NCBI GenBank assembly: GCA_033026295.1
Contig: CM065180.1
Span: 19,125,523-19,189,522 of the forward strand
DNA from: Channa striata
Lineage: Eukaryota > Chordata > Actinopteri > Anabantiformes > Channidae
DNA: 64,000 bases
Direction of reading: 5' to 3'
In this document: one piece after another, positions 1 through 10,330 of the stretch
Position numbering within the stretch: position 1 is the stretch's first letter
Layout of the letters: each line of letters starts with the position of its first letter
The notes under the pieces: model-generated
Told to the model about the DNA's origin: nothing
Databases searched by the model: none
What the model saw: the letters and a program-made list of their open reading frames with translations, nothing else
Program-made: the position numbers and the translations under genes

Positions 1-444
1 TCTCTGGCACAATAATAAACAGCAGAATCTTCAGTTTTCAGACTGTTCATCTGCAGATACACCTGCTGTCTGCTGTTGTCTCTGGAGATGGTGAACCGGC
101 CTTTCACTGACTCTGAGTAGTAAGTGGTGGTACCAGTAGGCTTGCTGACTAATGCAACCCACTCCAGTCCTTTTCCAGGAGCCTGTCTGACCCAGTTCAT
201 AGCATAGTCACTAAATGTGAATCCAGATCCAGTACAGGTCAGTCTGTGAGATTCTCCAGGTCTTTTAACAACTGGTTCAGATTCTGTCAGAGTCTGAGCA
301 TCAACACCTGCAGAGACACACAAAAAAATATCAAGTGAGTTATAATCTTAAATTAAAAAGGAACTATATTCATTAACATGAGTATAATTCTTCACCTGTC
401 CAGCAGAGAGTCAACAGCAACAGTCCTGTCCTACAGTCCATCAT
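1..444 (-). CDS. IGHV: VH1: IGHV family A, 3' end cut by window
   Basis: Germline V segment for the heavy-chain variable domain; it would be expressed only after joining to D and J. Leader exon 396-444 encodes MMDCRTGLLLLTLCWTG, the last codon split by the intron (donor GTGAA at 395-391). The V exon runs from 307 down to 1 after a CTGCAG acceptor. Visible in order: FR1 TLTESEPVVKRPGES, first Cys in LTCTGSG, CDR1 FSDYAMN, FR2 WVRQAPGKGLEW, CDR2 around LVSKPTGTTTYY, FR3 SRDNSRQQVYLQ, and YYCAR. The RSS lies before the window. No defect is seen. The leader and upstream flank match VH8, VH14 and VH28. Confidence 0.9.
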
Positions 445-516
445 GTCCAACTGTGTGTCCACTGTCCTCTGTCGTCCTCTCTGCAGACACATAAGTAGAG
501 CTGGAGGACATCTGAG

Positions 517-524
517 TTTTGCAT
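517..524 (-). promoter_or_regulatory. Octamer box of VH1
   Basis: ATGCAAAA on the minus strand, 73 bp before the leader ATG; one mismatch to ATGCAAAT. Confidence 0.7.
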
Positions 525-974
525 TAACTCCTCCTCAAATGGCCGAAGCCAGAAACTCAAACAAGAACAGTGAGAACATGAAGACAACACGTTTGAATAC
601 GTGAACTTATAGCTGTAATTTAGACGTGTTTTTGATTCCACTTCTGTCTCCTCCAAGATTAATGATTAAAAGAACTTTATTTATAACTCTAATAAAATGT
701 GAGTATTACTTTATAGATTTACATCAGCTTCCTCTTCACTCACACTCCTCAGATCATCTTAGAATAGTGGAGACTTTGTTTCTTACTGTGTGTTTTACTC
801 CTGCTGTCATTACTGGGAACAATTACTGTTAGTTACAGCAAATAACCATGTTTTTGTTGAGCACGAGAAACAGGAAGTTACAAACCTCAACAACAGCTGA
901 TCGTTGCATAAGCTGCATTGTGTGGACAACTGTGTGTCTTAGTCATAACTGAGAAATTAGTGGAGTTACACAGA

Positions 975-1252
975 CAGTCGCCTCCAAAAGTATTTGAACA
1001 GCAAGACTTTTTTTTTTTTTTGCTGTAAACTGAAGATCTGAGCAGGTTAAAGGTCAAAACATTCATCAATCCACATTGAAGATTGGACTTTTTGTGTAAA
1101 ATGACTCACAGTCTCTCTCTGGGTTTTTCTGTTAAGCTTTAATGATAAACTTGTTTTTCAGTGAATATTAGTTTTGTGTTTATCCAACACTGAGCAGGTA
1201 AAAGAAGGATTTATGAAGTTCACGTGTATTTGGAGGCATTTTAAACCAACTG
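975..1252. mobile_element. Possible non-autonomous Tc1/mariner-like element
   Basis: The left end CAGTCGCCTCCAAAAG and the right end (reverse complement begins CAGTTGG, then TGCCTCCAAATACACG) share CAGT plus GCCTCCAAA. The right end is followed by TA. The segment is absent from the paralogous blocks. The inverted repeat is imperfect, so this is tentative. Confidence 0.3.
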
Positions 1253-1425
1253 TATCATAAAGTATTTATACTTCACAAAACACACAAACACATTCAAATT
1301 TACATCAGGTGACACTTTTTTAAACTGCAATAACCAAAAAAACATGTTTGTGTTAAAGTGTTTAGATGATGTGAATGTAAAATGTAAAGAAACAGACAGT
1401 GAAAGTCTGACTTTGTTTGACTTGG

Positions 1426-1463
1426 AGTTTTTGTTCAGTGGTTCAACTTCCTGTGTCACTGTG
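1426..1463 (-). other. RSS of VH2
   Basis: Heptamer CACAGTG (1457-1463), 22-bp spacer, nonamer ACAAAAACT (1426-1434). Confidence 0.85.
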
Positions 1464-1903
1464 AGTCTCTGGCACAATAATAAACAGCAGAATCTTCAGT
1501 TTTCAGACTGTTCATCTGCAGATACACCTGATCTCTGCTGTTGTCTCTGGAGACGGTGAACCGGCCTTTCACTGAGTCTGAGTAGTAGATGCTGCTACTG
1601 CCACTGCTGATGTAAGCGATCCACTCGAGTCCTTTTCCAGCAGACTGTCTGATCCAAGCTGCATGAATGTCGCTACTGAATCCTGAGTATGTGCAGGTCA
1701 GTGTGTGAGATTCTCCAGGTCTTTTAATCGCTGGTTCAGACTCAGTCAGTGTTTGAGCCTCAGAACCTGCAGAAATTAAAGCAACTCATTATTTTTTACA
1801 TTGTCTCAAATTCAGACAGTTTGACCCAAAAATAATAATTTTCCTCACCAGTCAGATGAATAACCAGAATGAGGACAGTAACTAAATAATCAGGTCTGAT
1901 CAT
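1464..1903 (-). CDS. IGHV: VH2: IGHV family C
   Basis: Leader exon 1849-1903 encodes MIRPDYLVTVLILVIHLTG (55 bp, donor GTGAGG). V exon 1766-1464 follows a CTGCAG acceptor; the split codon gives Gly, then SEAQTLTESEPAIKRPGES. CDR1 reads FSSDIHAAW, FR2 IRQSAGKGLEW, CDR2 YISSGSSSIYY, and FR3 ends KTEDSAVYYCARD next to the heptamer. There is no stop and both Cys and the FR2 Trp are present. The exon is easy to miss because its reading frame has no internal start codon near the 5' end. The closest relatives are VH33 and the 5' half of the hybrid VH17. It should be able to rearrange. Confidence 0.9.
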
Positions 1904-2005
1904 TGTAAAAGTCCCTTGTCTCTGTCCAGTCCACAGTGTCTCTGTCAGTGATTTAGTTGCTGTTCTTCAGTCTATGTCACATATGTAGAGATGGAAGAAT
2001 CCGAC

Positions 2006-2013
2006 ATTTACAT
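2006..2013 (-). promoter_or_regulatory. Octamer-like box of VH2
   Basis: ATGTAAAT, one mismatch to the octamer; the same variant is kept at VH17 (33891-33898), so it is probably a family C feature. Confidence 0.6.
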
Positions 2014-2482
2014 TGACTCCTCCTCCTCAAATGAGCTCGTCTCTCACATTTCTTCCTTTGATTCATTGGACGTCTCACCTTCACTTTTCCTCTTGTATGT
2101 TTCAGTATTTATGTGGCAGTTTTCCAATCACAGTCATGAGTCACTTAAACACAGTCTGCAGGTAAATCTGCTTAAAATCACTCTCTATGATAATTATTAG
2201 AGATCACATGTTTATTATGTTTAATTCATGAAATTATTATTTATTCAGCTCAGCAGCCTTTGGTGGATCAACAATGGGGTGGAAATGTTGATTGTAAATG
2301 TCCAAATACATAAGAATCATTGTCATATATATATATTTTGACACTGTGAAATAATTGGTATAAAGCTCAAACCAGCAGCTGCTTCTGTCATGTGTGTTGA
2401 TGACATGAACGAGACCATTGACATGTTCGTCTTAGTGTCTGACTATTTTCCATCTTGTGCTGCAGGAAAAAAGAATGTGTGG

Positions 2483-2582
2483 AGTTTTTGTTCAGCCTCT
2501 GTTCACTTGAACCAGTGTGTGTCTCTGGAACAGTAAGACACAGCAGAGTCCTCTGTCTTTAAGTTGGACAGTGTCACATGCA
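2483..2582 (-). pseudogene. V relic: FR3 end with decayed RSS
   Basis: Nonamer-like ACAAAAACT (2483-2491), a 21-bp gap and heptamer-like CACACTG (2513-2519) precede a reading SNLKTEDSAVSYCSRD. Nothing upstream of FR3 remains. The surrounding block (2020-2520) is shared with 33910-34420. Confidence 0.6.
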
Positions 2583-3439
2583 CCAGGCTGCAGTGACAAA
2601 ATGTCTCCTAAACCTTTGACTCATCATAGCAGCCTCCTTTGGAAGATGTAACAGCTGAACAGACGTGACATTCTTTCTACAATCAAATATCTTCAAATCA
2701 AATATTCTTCAGAAAGTTCTTCCTGACTCTTGTACTGAAGTTCCCATAAATGTGCGGCACTTGTAGGCTGCTTTGCTTTCACTCTTTTGTCGAGTTCATC
2801 CCAAAACCAGCACGGAGCTTAAATCCAAATACCATCTTGTTTCTTTTTCCTCAGACTTTTCTGGTTTGGACTTTTGTTTTGGGTCAATATCTTGCTGTAG
2901 GATGAACCTGTGACCAACTAGACACATACCAGAGGGAACTACATGGTGCTGCACAACTGAGGTGTAGTGGATTTTTGTGTATTAAAGAAACATATTAATT
3001 TTACAGAAAGTTTCTTTCTCCCACTGATGGAACAGTTACATTAAAATGTTTTTAAATAGTCAAATAAAACTAGTGGAAACGTGGGTTGTTCAGGGGATGA
3101 GTCTTTTATTTGATCTACATTGGAATGAAAAAAAATGTTTAGTGGTGGTTTAAATATGTGATGAACTTTATTTTAAATTGTTAACTTTAAACCTCTTTCT
3201 TTTTTCAACTATAATTTAATTTCAAAACTCACTATCTTCCTCCAAAACAACAAAGGAGCTGATACTGAAAACTTAATGACATTATCCATGTGACATAATA
3301 AGAGTCAATATAAGATAAATATATGTATAAGATAATTAGAGTTACTTCAAAACCCACTGAAACATAATCTTTTACAAAATTACAAATGGACCCATCATTT
3401 TAAAGACATGTGACATAATGAGAGTCCATGAACCTCGTA
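2583..3439. other. Spacer, no gene seen
   Basis: AT-rich sequence with no V-like, transposon-like or RNA-like signal that I can recognise. Confidence 0.5.
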
Positions 3440-3476
3440 GGTCTTGTTCAGCGACTCAGACACTTCAGTCACTGTG
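3440..3476 (-). other. RSS of VH3, weak nonamer
   Basis: The heptamer CACAGTG (3470-3476) is perfect. The nonamer position reads ACAAGACC (3440-3447), one base short and changed against ACAAAAACC, so recombination may be poor. Confidence 0.7.
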
Positions 3477-3926
3477 AGTCTCTGGCACAATAATAAACAG
3501 CAGAATCTTCAGTTTTCAGACTGTTCATCTGCAGATACACCTGCTGTCTGCTGTTGTCTCTGGAGACGGTGAACCGGCCTTGAACTGACTGTGAGTAGTA
3601 GATGCCCTCACTGTCAAATTCAATGCTTGTAACCCATTCCAGTGCTTTACCAGGAGCCTGTCTGATCCAGGCCATCCAGTAGCTTTCAAAGTCTAAATCA
3701 GATGTTGTACATGTTAATTTGTGAGATTCTCCAGGTCTTTTAACCACTGACTCAGATTGTGTCAGAGTCTGAGCATCAACACCTGCTGAGATGAAAAAAT
3801 ATAATAATTTTTGCTGTTAGTTCGGATGTTGCATGAAAAACAAACAATTTCAATCTGGGATCAGTAAAATTCTTCACCTGTCCAGCAGAGAGTTAACAGC
3901 AGCAGTCCTGTCCTACAGTCCATCAT
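3477..3926 (-). CDS. IGHV: VH3: IGHV family A
   Basis: Leader 3878-3926 (MMDCRTGLLLLTLCWTG). V exon 3782-3477 starts VDAQTLTQSESVV after a CTCAGCAG acceptor. CDR1 is unusual for family A: DLDFESYWMA replaces the common GFTFSSY, giving an acidic loop. CDR2 reads SIEFDSEGIYY, also acidic. FR2 has APGKALEWV. FR3 is standard through YYCARDS. The frame is open and the key residues are present. The main doubt about function is the degenerate nonamer. The upstream 0.9 kb is shared with VH11 and VH26. Confidence 0.88.
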
Positions 3927-3995
3927 GTCCAACTGTGTGTACACCGTCCTCTTGTCCTCTCTGCAGACTGATAAATAGAGGTGAAGACATCTGAG

Positions 3996-4003
3996 TTTTG
4001 CAT
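3996..4003 (-). promoter_or_regulatory. Octamer box of VH3
   Basis: ATGCAAAA, with a TATA-like CTCTATTTATC at 3970-3980 between it and the leader. Confidence 0.7.
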
Positions 4004-4018
4004 TAACTCCTCCTGACC

Positions 4019-4880
4019 AGAGGTGGGAAGTGACAAATACGTCTTTACAGTCCGTATAACTTGAGAATCAATTTTTCGAACCAACTCCTCCCTACATTGT
4101 AACTCACATGTCTGTACTTCCAACTCTTTACATTTTCTAAACAGGAAGAGGAACAGTCTGGATTCACAAGCAGCAGGGTTTGAACCTCCACAGTCCAGTT
4201 TTATTGTAACCTCACTCACTGCAGGAGGCTTCTTACAGGTTTGACTATTAACATTAATATGATTTATTAAATGAATGCAATAATTTGTTTTAAATAGTTT
4301 CCTGTATAAACTAGGTTTATAAAACAATGTTTTATAAGTTTAAAAAACAAATAAAATAAAACACTAACAGAGCTTTCCCAGGTTGTCTGGTCTGTCTCTA
4401 ATTTATTTTTATCTTTAAGGCATAATTAGAGCTGCTGTTTTCTGAGCGTAGTGTTTCATATTGTGAGGAATTAATTTTAGTTCCCTAACTGTGGTCTTCA
4501 AACTTAAATTTTTATTTTGAGTTAGTTGTGAACATTATTAATCACTGTTTTTAACACAAACATGAGATTTTTCTGAAACTAAAAATTTCATCCCAGTTTA
4601 ACAACTGAGACAGAAAATCAAGTTGTATTAAAATTAGTTACAACTGCATTTCATTTTCAGTCTCAGTTTCTCATCAGACTCTGTGGGGAATATTAGCAAT
4701 ATTATACAGTGAATGTGAAGGTTTTATTTTAATTAGAGAAACTTGTATAATAACATTTTTTAAACATTTTTTGTAGTTTAACTTGAGCTAAAAACGAACA
4801 AAAAATTAACAACATGGCAGAGAATGATGAAAAACTTAAAAGGTTAAATAAAAAATTTATCTCGATTTATATACAGACTA
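4019..4880. repeat. Duplicated spacer block T
   Basis: Closely matches 20800-21540 and 50560-51480, each upstream of a family A gene (VH3, VH11, VH26). No reading frame or RNA gene recognised. Confidence 0.7.
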
Positions 4881-5082
4881 ACACAAAAATTTACTTTTCT
4901 CTCTCTCAGGGTCACAGTAAAATCTGCAGGGGTTTTTGTGCAGCTCAGTATGTTGAAATATTTAACTACTAACTGTGTTATAACTTGGGCTAAAAATGAA
5001 AAAAAAATGGCAACAAAAAGACAAACACTGATTGTTGTTCAGTTGTTTGTTTTACATACTATAAAAAAAAAATTGTAATTCG

Positions 5083-5502
5083 AAACAGCAGAGTTTTCAG
5101 TCGTCAAGCTGTTCATCTGCAGATACACCTGATCCACATTGTTGTCTCTGGAAATGGTGAAACGGTTCTGGACAGACGTGGAATAATATTTATTAGTTCC
5201 ACTCGGAGCAGAAATGAAGGCGACCCATTCCAGTCCTTTTCCTTCAGCTTGTCTGTTCCAGCTGATACGAGCATCACCATCAGATATTCCTGCATATGTG
5301 CAGGTGAGTTTGTGGGATTGTCCAGGCCTCTTTACCACTGGTTCAGACTCAGTCAGAGTCTGACTGCAAACACCTGAGGACAAAAGACAGTTTGATCAGA
5401 GCCGAGCCAAAGGAAACACAGACAAAGAAAAAGGCAGATGTGTGTGTGTTGACCAGAAATTACTGGTAGAAGCAGGAAAATTAAAGACGTAGTTAAAGTC
5501 AT
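5083..5502 (-). pseudogene. VH4: IGHV family D, 3' end and RSS deleted
   Basis: Leader 5454-5502 (MTLTTSLIFLLLPVISG) and V exon 5373-5083 are in frame through FR1 VCSQTLTESEPVVKRPGQS, CDR1 ISDGDARIS, FR2 (NRQAEGKGLEWV, normal Ile now Asn), CDR2 FISAPSGTNKYY and FR3 to ENSAV. There the sequence jumps into downstream flank: the bases before GAAACAGCAG at 5082 match the spacer near 51655 of the intact copy VH27. About 139 bp, comprising YYCAR, the heptamer and the nonamer, are missing. The gene cannot rearrange and lacks its second Cys. Confidence 0.88.
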
Positions 5503-5572
5503 GGTGGAAATGTGTCGTGTGTCGGGTTTGTGGGTTATTGTCTTCACTGAAATAAGGATGGAGGAGACTCAC

Positions 5573-5580
5573 ATTTGCAT
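5573..5580 (-). promoter_or_regulatory. Octamer box of VH4
   Basis: Perfect ATGCAAAT, 71 bp before the leader ATG, kept although the V exon is dead. Confidence 0.8.
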
Positions 5581-6760
5581 TGACTCCTCCTCACAGAGAT
5601 ACAAATGAAAGGGATTTGATCTAAACTCAATATTTATTGTTTGTTACATTCAAACTAGTTACAGATATACTGAGTGTTGTATTTCATTTTTATTGATATG
5701 ATGGACAGACGTGAGTCCTGACAGACATATATCCCATCAACTGTTTAATTCTGAGCTGGTCGATGGCTGCAGCTTTTCCTTGTGCACAGCAAACTGAAAC
5801 ACACACAGACATTTAGACATGACTCAGAACAGACATTGTCATAAGTTTAGCAATTTAATATGGTAAGAAAAAACATAAAAACATTTGTTATAAATTGATA
5901 ATCTCTTTACGTAATGTTCTATGGTCCATGACACTATCGTCATCAGAAATACTCAGTCCTTTCCTGCCCTCTGCAGTTTATAAGGAGAGACTGCACACGG
6001 TCCTTGTTACTAATGCACATTTACATATTTGAATATTTATACTCTGTGTTTTGTTAGTAAAATGAGGGAATTAAAAAGTTTATCAAAACAGTAGATTTTC
6101 ATTTTTTACAAATGGCTGAATGTTTGCAGTTATGTAAAAAAGATGTTAGAAATTCTGTTCTACAGCATAAAATACAATAGTTTCTATACAGCTTTTAAAA
6201 AAACTTTAAAGAGGAAACAAGTTAATATTTTATTAATTTTTTTCATCAGTTTAAAATTTAAAATATATAAAGTTTAAAATATATATTTAAAGTCAATAAA
6301 CAAAGTGCGACTTCCTGTTGACTGTAACCAGCTACATGTGGCACATTAATCCTGGTTCCTGTTCACCTTGAGATCAACTGTCTGCAGAGATGAACTCGTA
6401 CTGACTGATGGAGCTGAAGTTCCTGCTGATAGACACGTGCTCAAAGTCGACTATTCAGAACACAAAGAACACACACCGAGTGTGTTGTGTTCAGTGAACA
6501 CACCACATCTGGGAATCGAACCTTAGTTACACACGAGAGGCAAATATGACACAGACTTTGCTCTTTGTTTTATGGGTGAAAATGCAGGATTATTATTCAT
6601 GACATCATTTACTTTACTTTACTTCACATTATTTACAGGCTGTAAAGTTTAAAGTGTGTTTTGAAGTCAAAAAGATTGTTGTCTTTATTTAAAAGTAGGG
6701 TAAAAATCTATGTAAAAAATATGATTATGATCAATAATTGCAGTTATGGCAGGTTAAGTA
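5581..6760. repeat. Duplicated spacer block Q
   Basis: Recurs at about 13060-13880, 30650-31940, 40430-41470 and 52310-53450, each time between a D gene or D relic and an A gene. Holds the B-box-like motif described at 6303-6545. No gene seen. Confidence 0.75.
6303..6545 (-). other. Conserved subblock with tRNA B-box-like motif
   Basis: GGTTCGATTCC at 6522-6512 (minus strand) matches a Pol III B box exactly. No convincing A box or cloverleaf surrounds it, so a tRNA gene is not supported; it may be an old tRNA or SINE fragment. Copies of the motif lie at 13646-13656, 31697-31707, 41324-41334 and 53210-53220. Confidence 0.35.
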
Positions 6761-6799
6761 GGTTATTGTACAGCTGTTCAACCAACTTCAGTCACTGTG
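6761..6799 (-). other. RSS of VH5
   Basis: CACAGTG (6793-6799), 23-bp spacer, ACAATAACC (one mismatch). Confidence 0.85.
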
Positions 6800-7224
6800 A
6801 GTCTCTGGCACAATAATAAACAGCAGAATCTTCAGTTTTCAGACTGTTCATCTGCAGATACACCTGCTGTCTGCTGTTGTCTCTGGAGACGGTGAACCGG
6901 CCTTTCACTGACTGAGCATAGTTGATGTTAGCACTGTTATAAATACCAGCGACCCACTCCAGTCCTTTACCAGGAGCCTGTCTGACCCAGTGCATCCAGT
7001 GGCTGCTGAATGTGAATCCAGATCCAGTACAGGTCAGTCTGTGAGATTCTCCAGGTCTTTTAACCACTGATTCCGATTCTGTCAGTGTTTGACCATCAAC
7101 ACCTGTAAAAGCAGAAAACTCAGTTACAGTTTGACACAGTAAAAAAAATAAAAACTCAAACTCAGTCACAATCGTCACCTGTCCACCAGAGAGTTAAAAT
7201 CATCAGTCCTGTCCTACAGTCCAT
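6800..7224 (-). CDS. IGHV: VH5: IGHV family A, MDCRTGLMI leader subgroup
   Basis: The leader exon is 46 bp (7179-7224, MDCRTGLMILTLWWTG), one codon shorter than in most A genes. V exon 7102-6800 begins VDGQTLTESESVV; CDR1 FTFSSHWMH, CDR2 GIYNSANINYAQ, FR3 through YYCARDS. The VDGQ start and LMI leader define a subgroup with VH16, VH23 and VH31, which also share downstream and upstream flanks. The frame is open and all key residues are present. Confidence 0.92.
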
Positions 7225-7299
7225 CGTGTCCAACTGTGTGTCCACTGTCCTCTGTCGTCCTCTCTGCAGACAGATAAGTAGAGGCAGGAGACATCGGAG

Positions 7300-7307
7300 T
7301 TTTGCAT
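7300..7307 (-). promoter_or_regulatory. Octamer box of VH5
   Basis: ATGCAAAA, 76 bp before the leader ATG. Confidence 0.7.
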
Positions 7308-9158
7308 GAACTCCTCCTCACAACAAGGACGGCAGCTTCATGGTTTCCAGTCATGTGAGTCACACGGAGCCCTGAATGTCAGAAACACCATCAACTCCCC
7401 AGGAAAGTCCTGTTCATTTTCCATCTGTTCTAAGTCATGAATATTTAGTTCAAATGTCAACAAGTAAACTGCAAGTTTGTCACAGTATTTAAATCACGAA
7501 CAAGAGCAAAAACCTTGAGACGTTAATTTAATATTTAGTGTTTTTTAAATGAGATGTTTGATATAAAAAAAGTAAAAAAGACGCAAAATTAGAGTCTGGA
7601 AGCTCATAGCAGAAGGAAACTGAGAAGAAACATGTTTTAAAGTAAATATTATTCAGCATTTTACAGCTGATTATGAATCACGGATGTTATTTCCACAAAG
7701 CCACTGGAACTATTTCTGCTCCCAAATACACAACAGATTTTTGAAAATATTAACTGACATAAAATTCAGTTAATTATCTCATTCCAGGTTAATAATGAAC
7801 AGGTGGATGTTTTACAGAGTGAACTTTACTTATCTTACACTGACAAACACGTGATCTTGTATTTCTGTAAAAAAATCCAACATTTATTACTCTCACATGC
7901 AGACATTCAGCAAACCTTGTTGTCGGGCCTGAGGATGTGAACATTTCGCTTCCTGTCACTTCACAGGGATTTATTTCGAGTGTTCACACTTAAATGAACG
8001 TTCTTAGATCATGTCGTTGCATCTTTGGACAATTTACAGTCAGTTTTCTGCTATATGAGAATGAGACTGAACCCAAAGCTCATTCATAACCCAACATTAT
8101 GTAATCACCTACACATTTGTCATTTTAATCCACTGAACACAATTATGAATAGAGACAAAATGATAAATAACAGTCCTATAAAAAAAGTACACAAAAAGAA
8201 GAAAACATCTTGTCATTAAGCGATTTGTTCCCCTTAGATAAAAACTCATGTCATGTTACTTTCTGATACTTGTTCAACACCTTATATATACAATTATATA
8301 TTTATATATGTTTAAACATCTTCCTAAAACCAATGAGAGTTTTTCATGTTTTTGCAAAATAATTATTGTAGTTGCAGCAAAGATAATTAAACACTGTATG
8401 AAGACGATTGTTCACTACATATAAAATATTGTAATTATTTTTGCTCTCACACACATGCAGGACGTTTGTCCGGGTAGAAAGAAGCTGATTAATGTCCCAG
8501 AGGAAAACAGCTGCTCAAGAAGTGAAACTCGTGATCATATGTGAAACAAAAACAAGTTGTTTTCCCCAATAAAATTAAAAATAAATGTTTTCATAAGTTT
8601 GTTTTAGTTTAAAATCCCTTTAGTGTCTCTGTCCAAAGTCTCTGCTGTGTATTACACTGTGTTATTGATGCTGCAGATTTAGAAGAGGTCAGATAATCAG
8701 ACCGTAGATCTCAGATTAAACATAATTACTCCTTCAACCTTCGTGAATGATTCTTTTATGATTCATATTTTACAGAATAAAAAACTGTCAGTTGATCACA
8801 CCTGCTAATGTTCTTTCCTCGCTGTCACACTTACGCAGAAGCTTATTTATGTTGAAAAATACAATTATGAGGTTTTTACTAAATTCTGGATTTTTTTTGT
8901 AAATAAGACAATGACATCATCATATAATTTCTCATTATAGCTCATGTTTTACATTAAGTTCCTCATTCAACACACAGAAAGCTCACAACATTGTAGTAGA
9001 GATGGATTCAAATAACTGTTTTTATGCAATTTTGTTTTAGTCAGTTTCTCATTTTTAACATGCAGAAAGAAGTTTTCTTAGTCAACTGCTCCTGAATTCA
9101 TCCATGGTCTGAGGCTCCTCCTCTGGTGGTTTCATGTAACTAGTGTCAGACACTGAGG
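7308..9158. repeat. Spacer with duplicated blocks R and S
   Basis: Block R (7310-7830) recurs at 32480-33000, 45830-46340 and 59330-59890 upstream of the LMI-leader A genes. Block S (8430-8760) recurs at 24290-24560, 33000-33260 and 46330-46610. The stretch at 8930-8960 is the uninterrupted version of the site that carries an insertion at 24796-25573. No gene seen. Confidence 0.65.
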
Positions 9159-9197
9159 GGTTTTTGTTCAGCTCCACTGATGGTTTGTGTCACTGTG
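9159..9197 (-). other. RSS of VH6
   Basis: CACAGTG, 23-bp spacer, ACAAAAACC: consensus throughout. Confidence 0.9.
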
Positions 9198-9624
9198 TCC
9201 GTCTCTGGCACAGTAATACACAGCAGTGTCTTCAGGCTGGACATTCTGTCCAATTAGAGTCAGTGTCTTACTGGAAGATTCTATGGTGATACTGAACTTG
9301 TTCTTCAGTGAATCTTTGTAGTGTGTTGTATATCCATCAGCTGCAGATCCAATCCACTCCAGTCCTTTTCCTGCAGCTTGTCTGATCCAAGCTGTCCAGT
9401 AGCCACTCACAGAATAAGAGACCTGACAGGTGATGGACAGACGTTGACCTGGCTGCACAGTCACAGACTCTGGCTGTGTCAACTCTTCACACTTCACACC
9501 TGTTAAAAGAAGAACATGAAATGAAATATCACGTTATAATGCCAAAAACCTCATGACTTTGTCAAATCCAGAGAGACTCACAGGATCCAGCTGCCAACAG
9601 CAGCAGCAGAGCTACAGAGAACAT
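9198..9624 (-). CDS. IGHV: VH6: IGHV family B
   Basis: Leader 9582-9624 (43 bp) encodes MFSVALLLLLAAGSC with donor GTGAGT. V exon 9499-9198 reads VKCEELTQPESVTVQPG, first Cys in SITCQVSYSV, CDR1 SGYWTA, FR2 WIRQAAGKGLEWIG, CDR2 SAADGYTTHYKD, FR3 LKNKFSITIESSSKTLTL, then QPEDTAVYYCARD. This family has no SRDN motif in FR3 and a Cys near the N-terminus (KCEE), beside the likely signal cleavage site. Intact. Near-identical leaders and promoters occur at VH10, 12, 22, 29 and 32. Confidence 0.93.
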
Positions 9625-9672
9625 GGTTTACAGTGACGTGACGTGAAGTCCACAGACAGTCTGATGTGAAGC

Positions 9673-9712
9673 TTTTATATCTGAGTGACAGGAAACATCA
9701 GTGAGTTTGCAT
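9673..9712 (-). promoter_or_regulatory. Octamer and TATA of VH6
   Basis: ATGCAAAC octamer at 9705-9712 and TATA-like ATATAAAA at 9673-9680, a layout shared by all MFSVALL-leader B genes. Confidence 0.75.
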
Positions 9713-9999
9713 AGACTCAAACATGGAACATGAATATTGGCCTAATATGATGTTGAATTTTGTGATATTTTACTTTCACATTTTTTAAAAATGTTTCATC
9801 TTTGGAGAAATAAAACAGTGGTTTGTAATTTGAAATAATGAATCTCTGGGTGTGACGTCAATATTAAAACATGATCTAATTTTATAATTTTAAAGAAAAG
9901 AATCACTACTTATAATGACATTATTACTGCTGTTAGGAAAGTGTCTATGACAGAAAACATTAAATCAACAATGTAATGACAGTAGAAGTTTAAGTGTCT

Positions 10000-10317
10000 T
10001 AACACAATTGGCATCATTTTGGTAAAAGCCTCCTCCTCCATATTGAAGCATATTGTTTACGCAGAAAAAATTCTTAATCATAAATAGTAAAATATTTATT
10101 CTGATAAATGAAGATGGAGGAAGCAGATACAAAGAAAACCTGACAAGCCTGACTGCAGATATTTGTGTGTGTCCACCAGAAACTGCTGGTATCAGCAACA
10201 ATGTTCTACATGTAGTTAAAGTCGTAGAGGAAATGTTTTGTCTGTCTCATTTGTGGTTTGATTTGTCGTCAGTTTGCAGTGAGAATCAATAAGGATGAAG
10301 GAGACTGAGATCTGCAT
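10000..10317 (-). pseudogene. Composite relic: D-type leader plus E-type CDR2 fragment
   Basis: The leader-like exon 10177-10225 (49 bp, correct donor phase) would read TTLTTCRTLLLIPAVSG; its first codon is ACG where family D has ATG. About 110 bp downstream (10007-10070) is a family E CDR2-FR3 piece, recognisable as QYGGGGF and QND. The octamer is decayed to ATGCAGAT (10310-10317). Three more copies lie at 18890-19201, 22810-23038 and 61170-61486. Confidence 0.7.
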
Positions 10318-10330
10318 TGACTCCTCAAGA

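Larger units (their letters stand above)
445..1425. other. Spacer upstream of VH1
   Basis: Positions 600-870 are a block also found near 14516-14795, 27416-27700 and 54074-54360, upstream of the sister A genes. The match stops near 904, where the other copies run into an F-family relic. From there to the VH2 RSS I see no gene, only the possible transposon at 975-1252. Confidence 0.6.

Noticed and set aside
4141..4327. Minus-strand open frame upstream of VH3, recurring near 20940 and 50700
   Set aside because: Conserved only as part of block T; no domain, and the frames are not kept uniformly between copies.
6512..6522. Possible tRNA gene around the B-box-like word
   Set aside because: No A box at the right distance, no acceptor stem pairing or anticodon arm found by eye.
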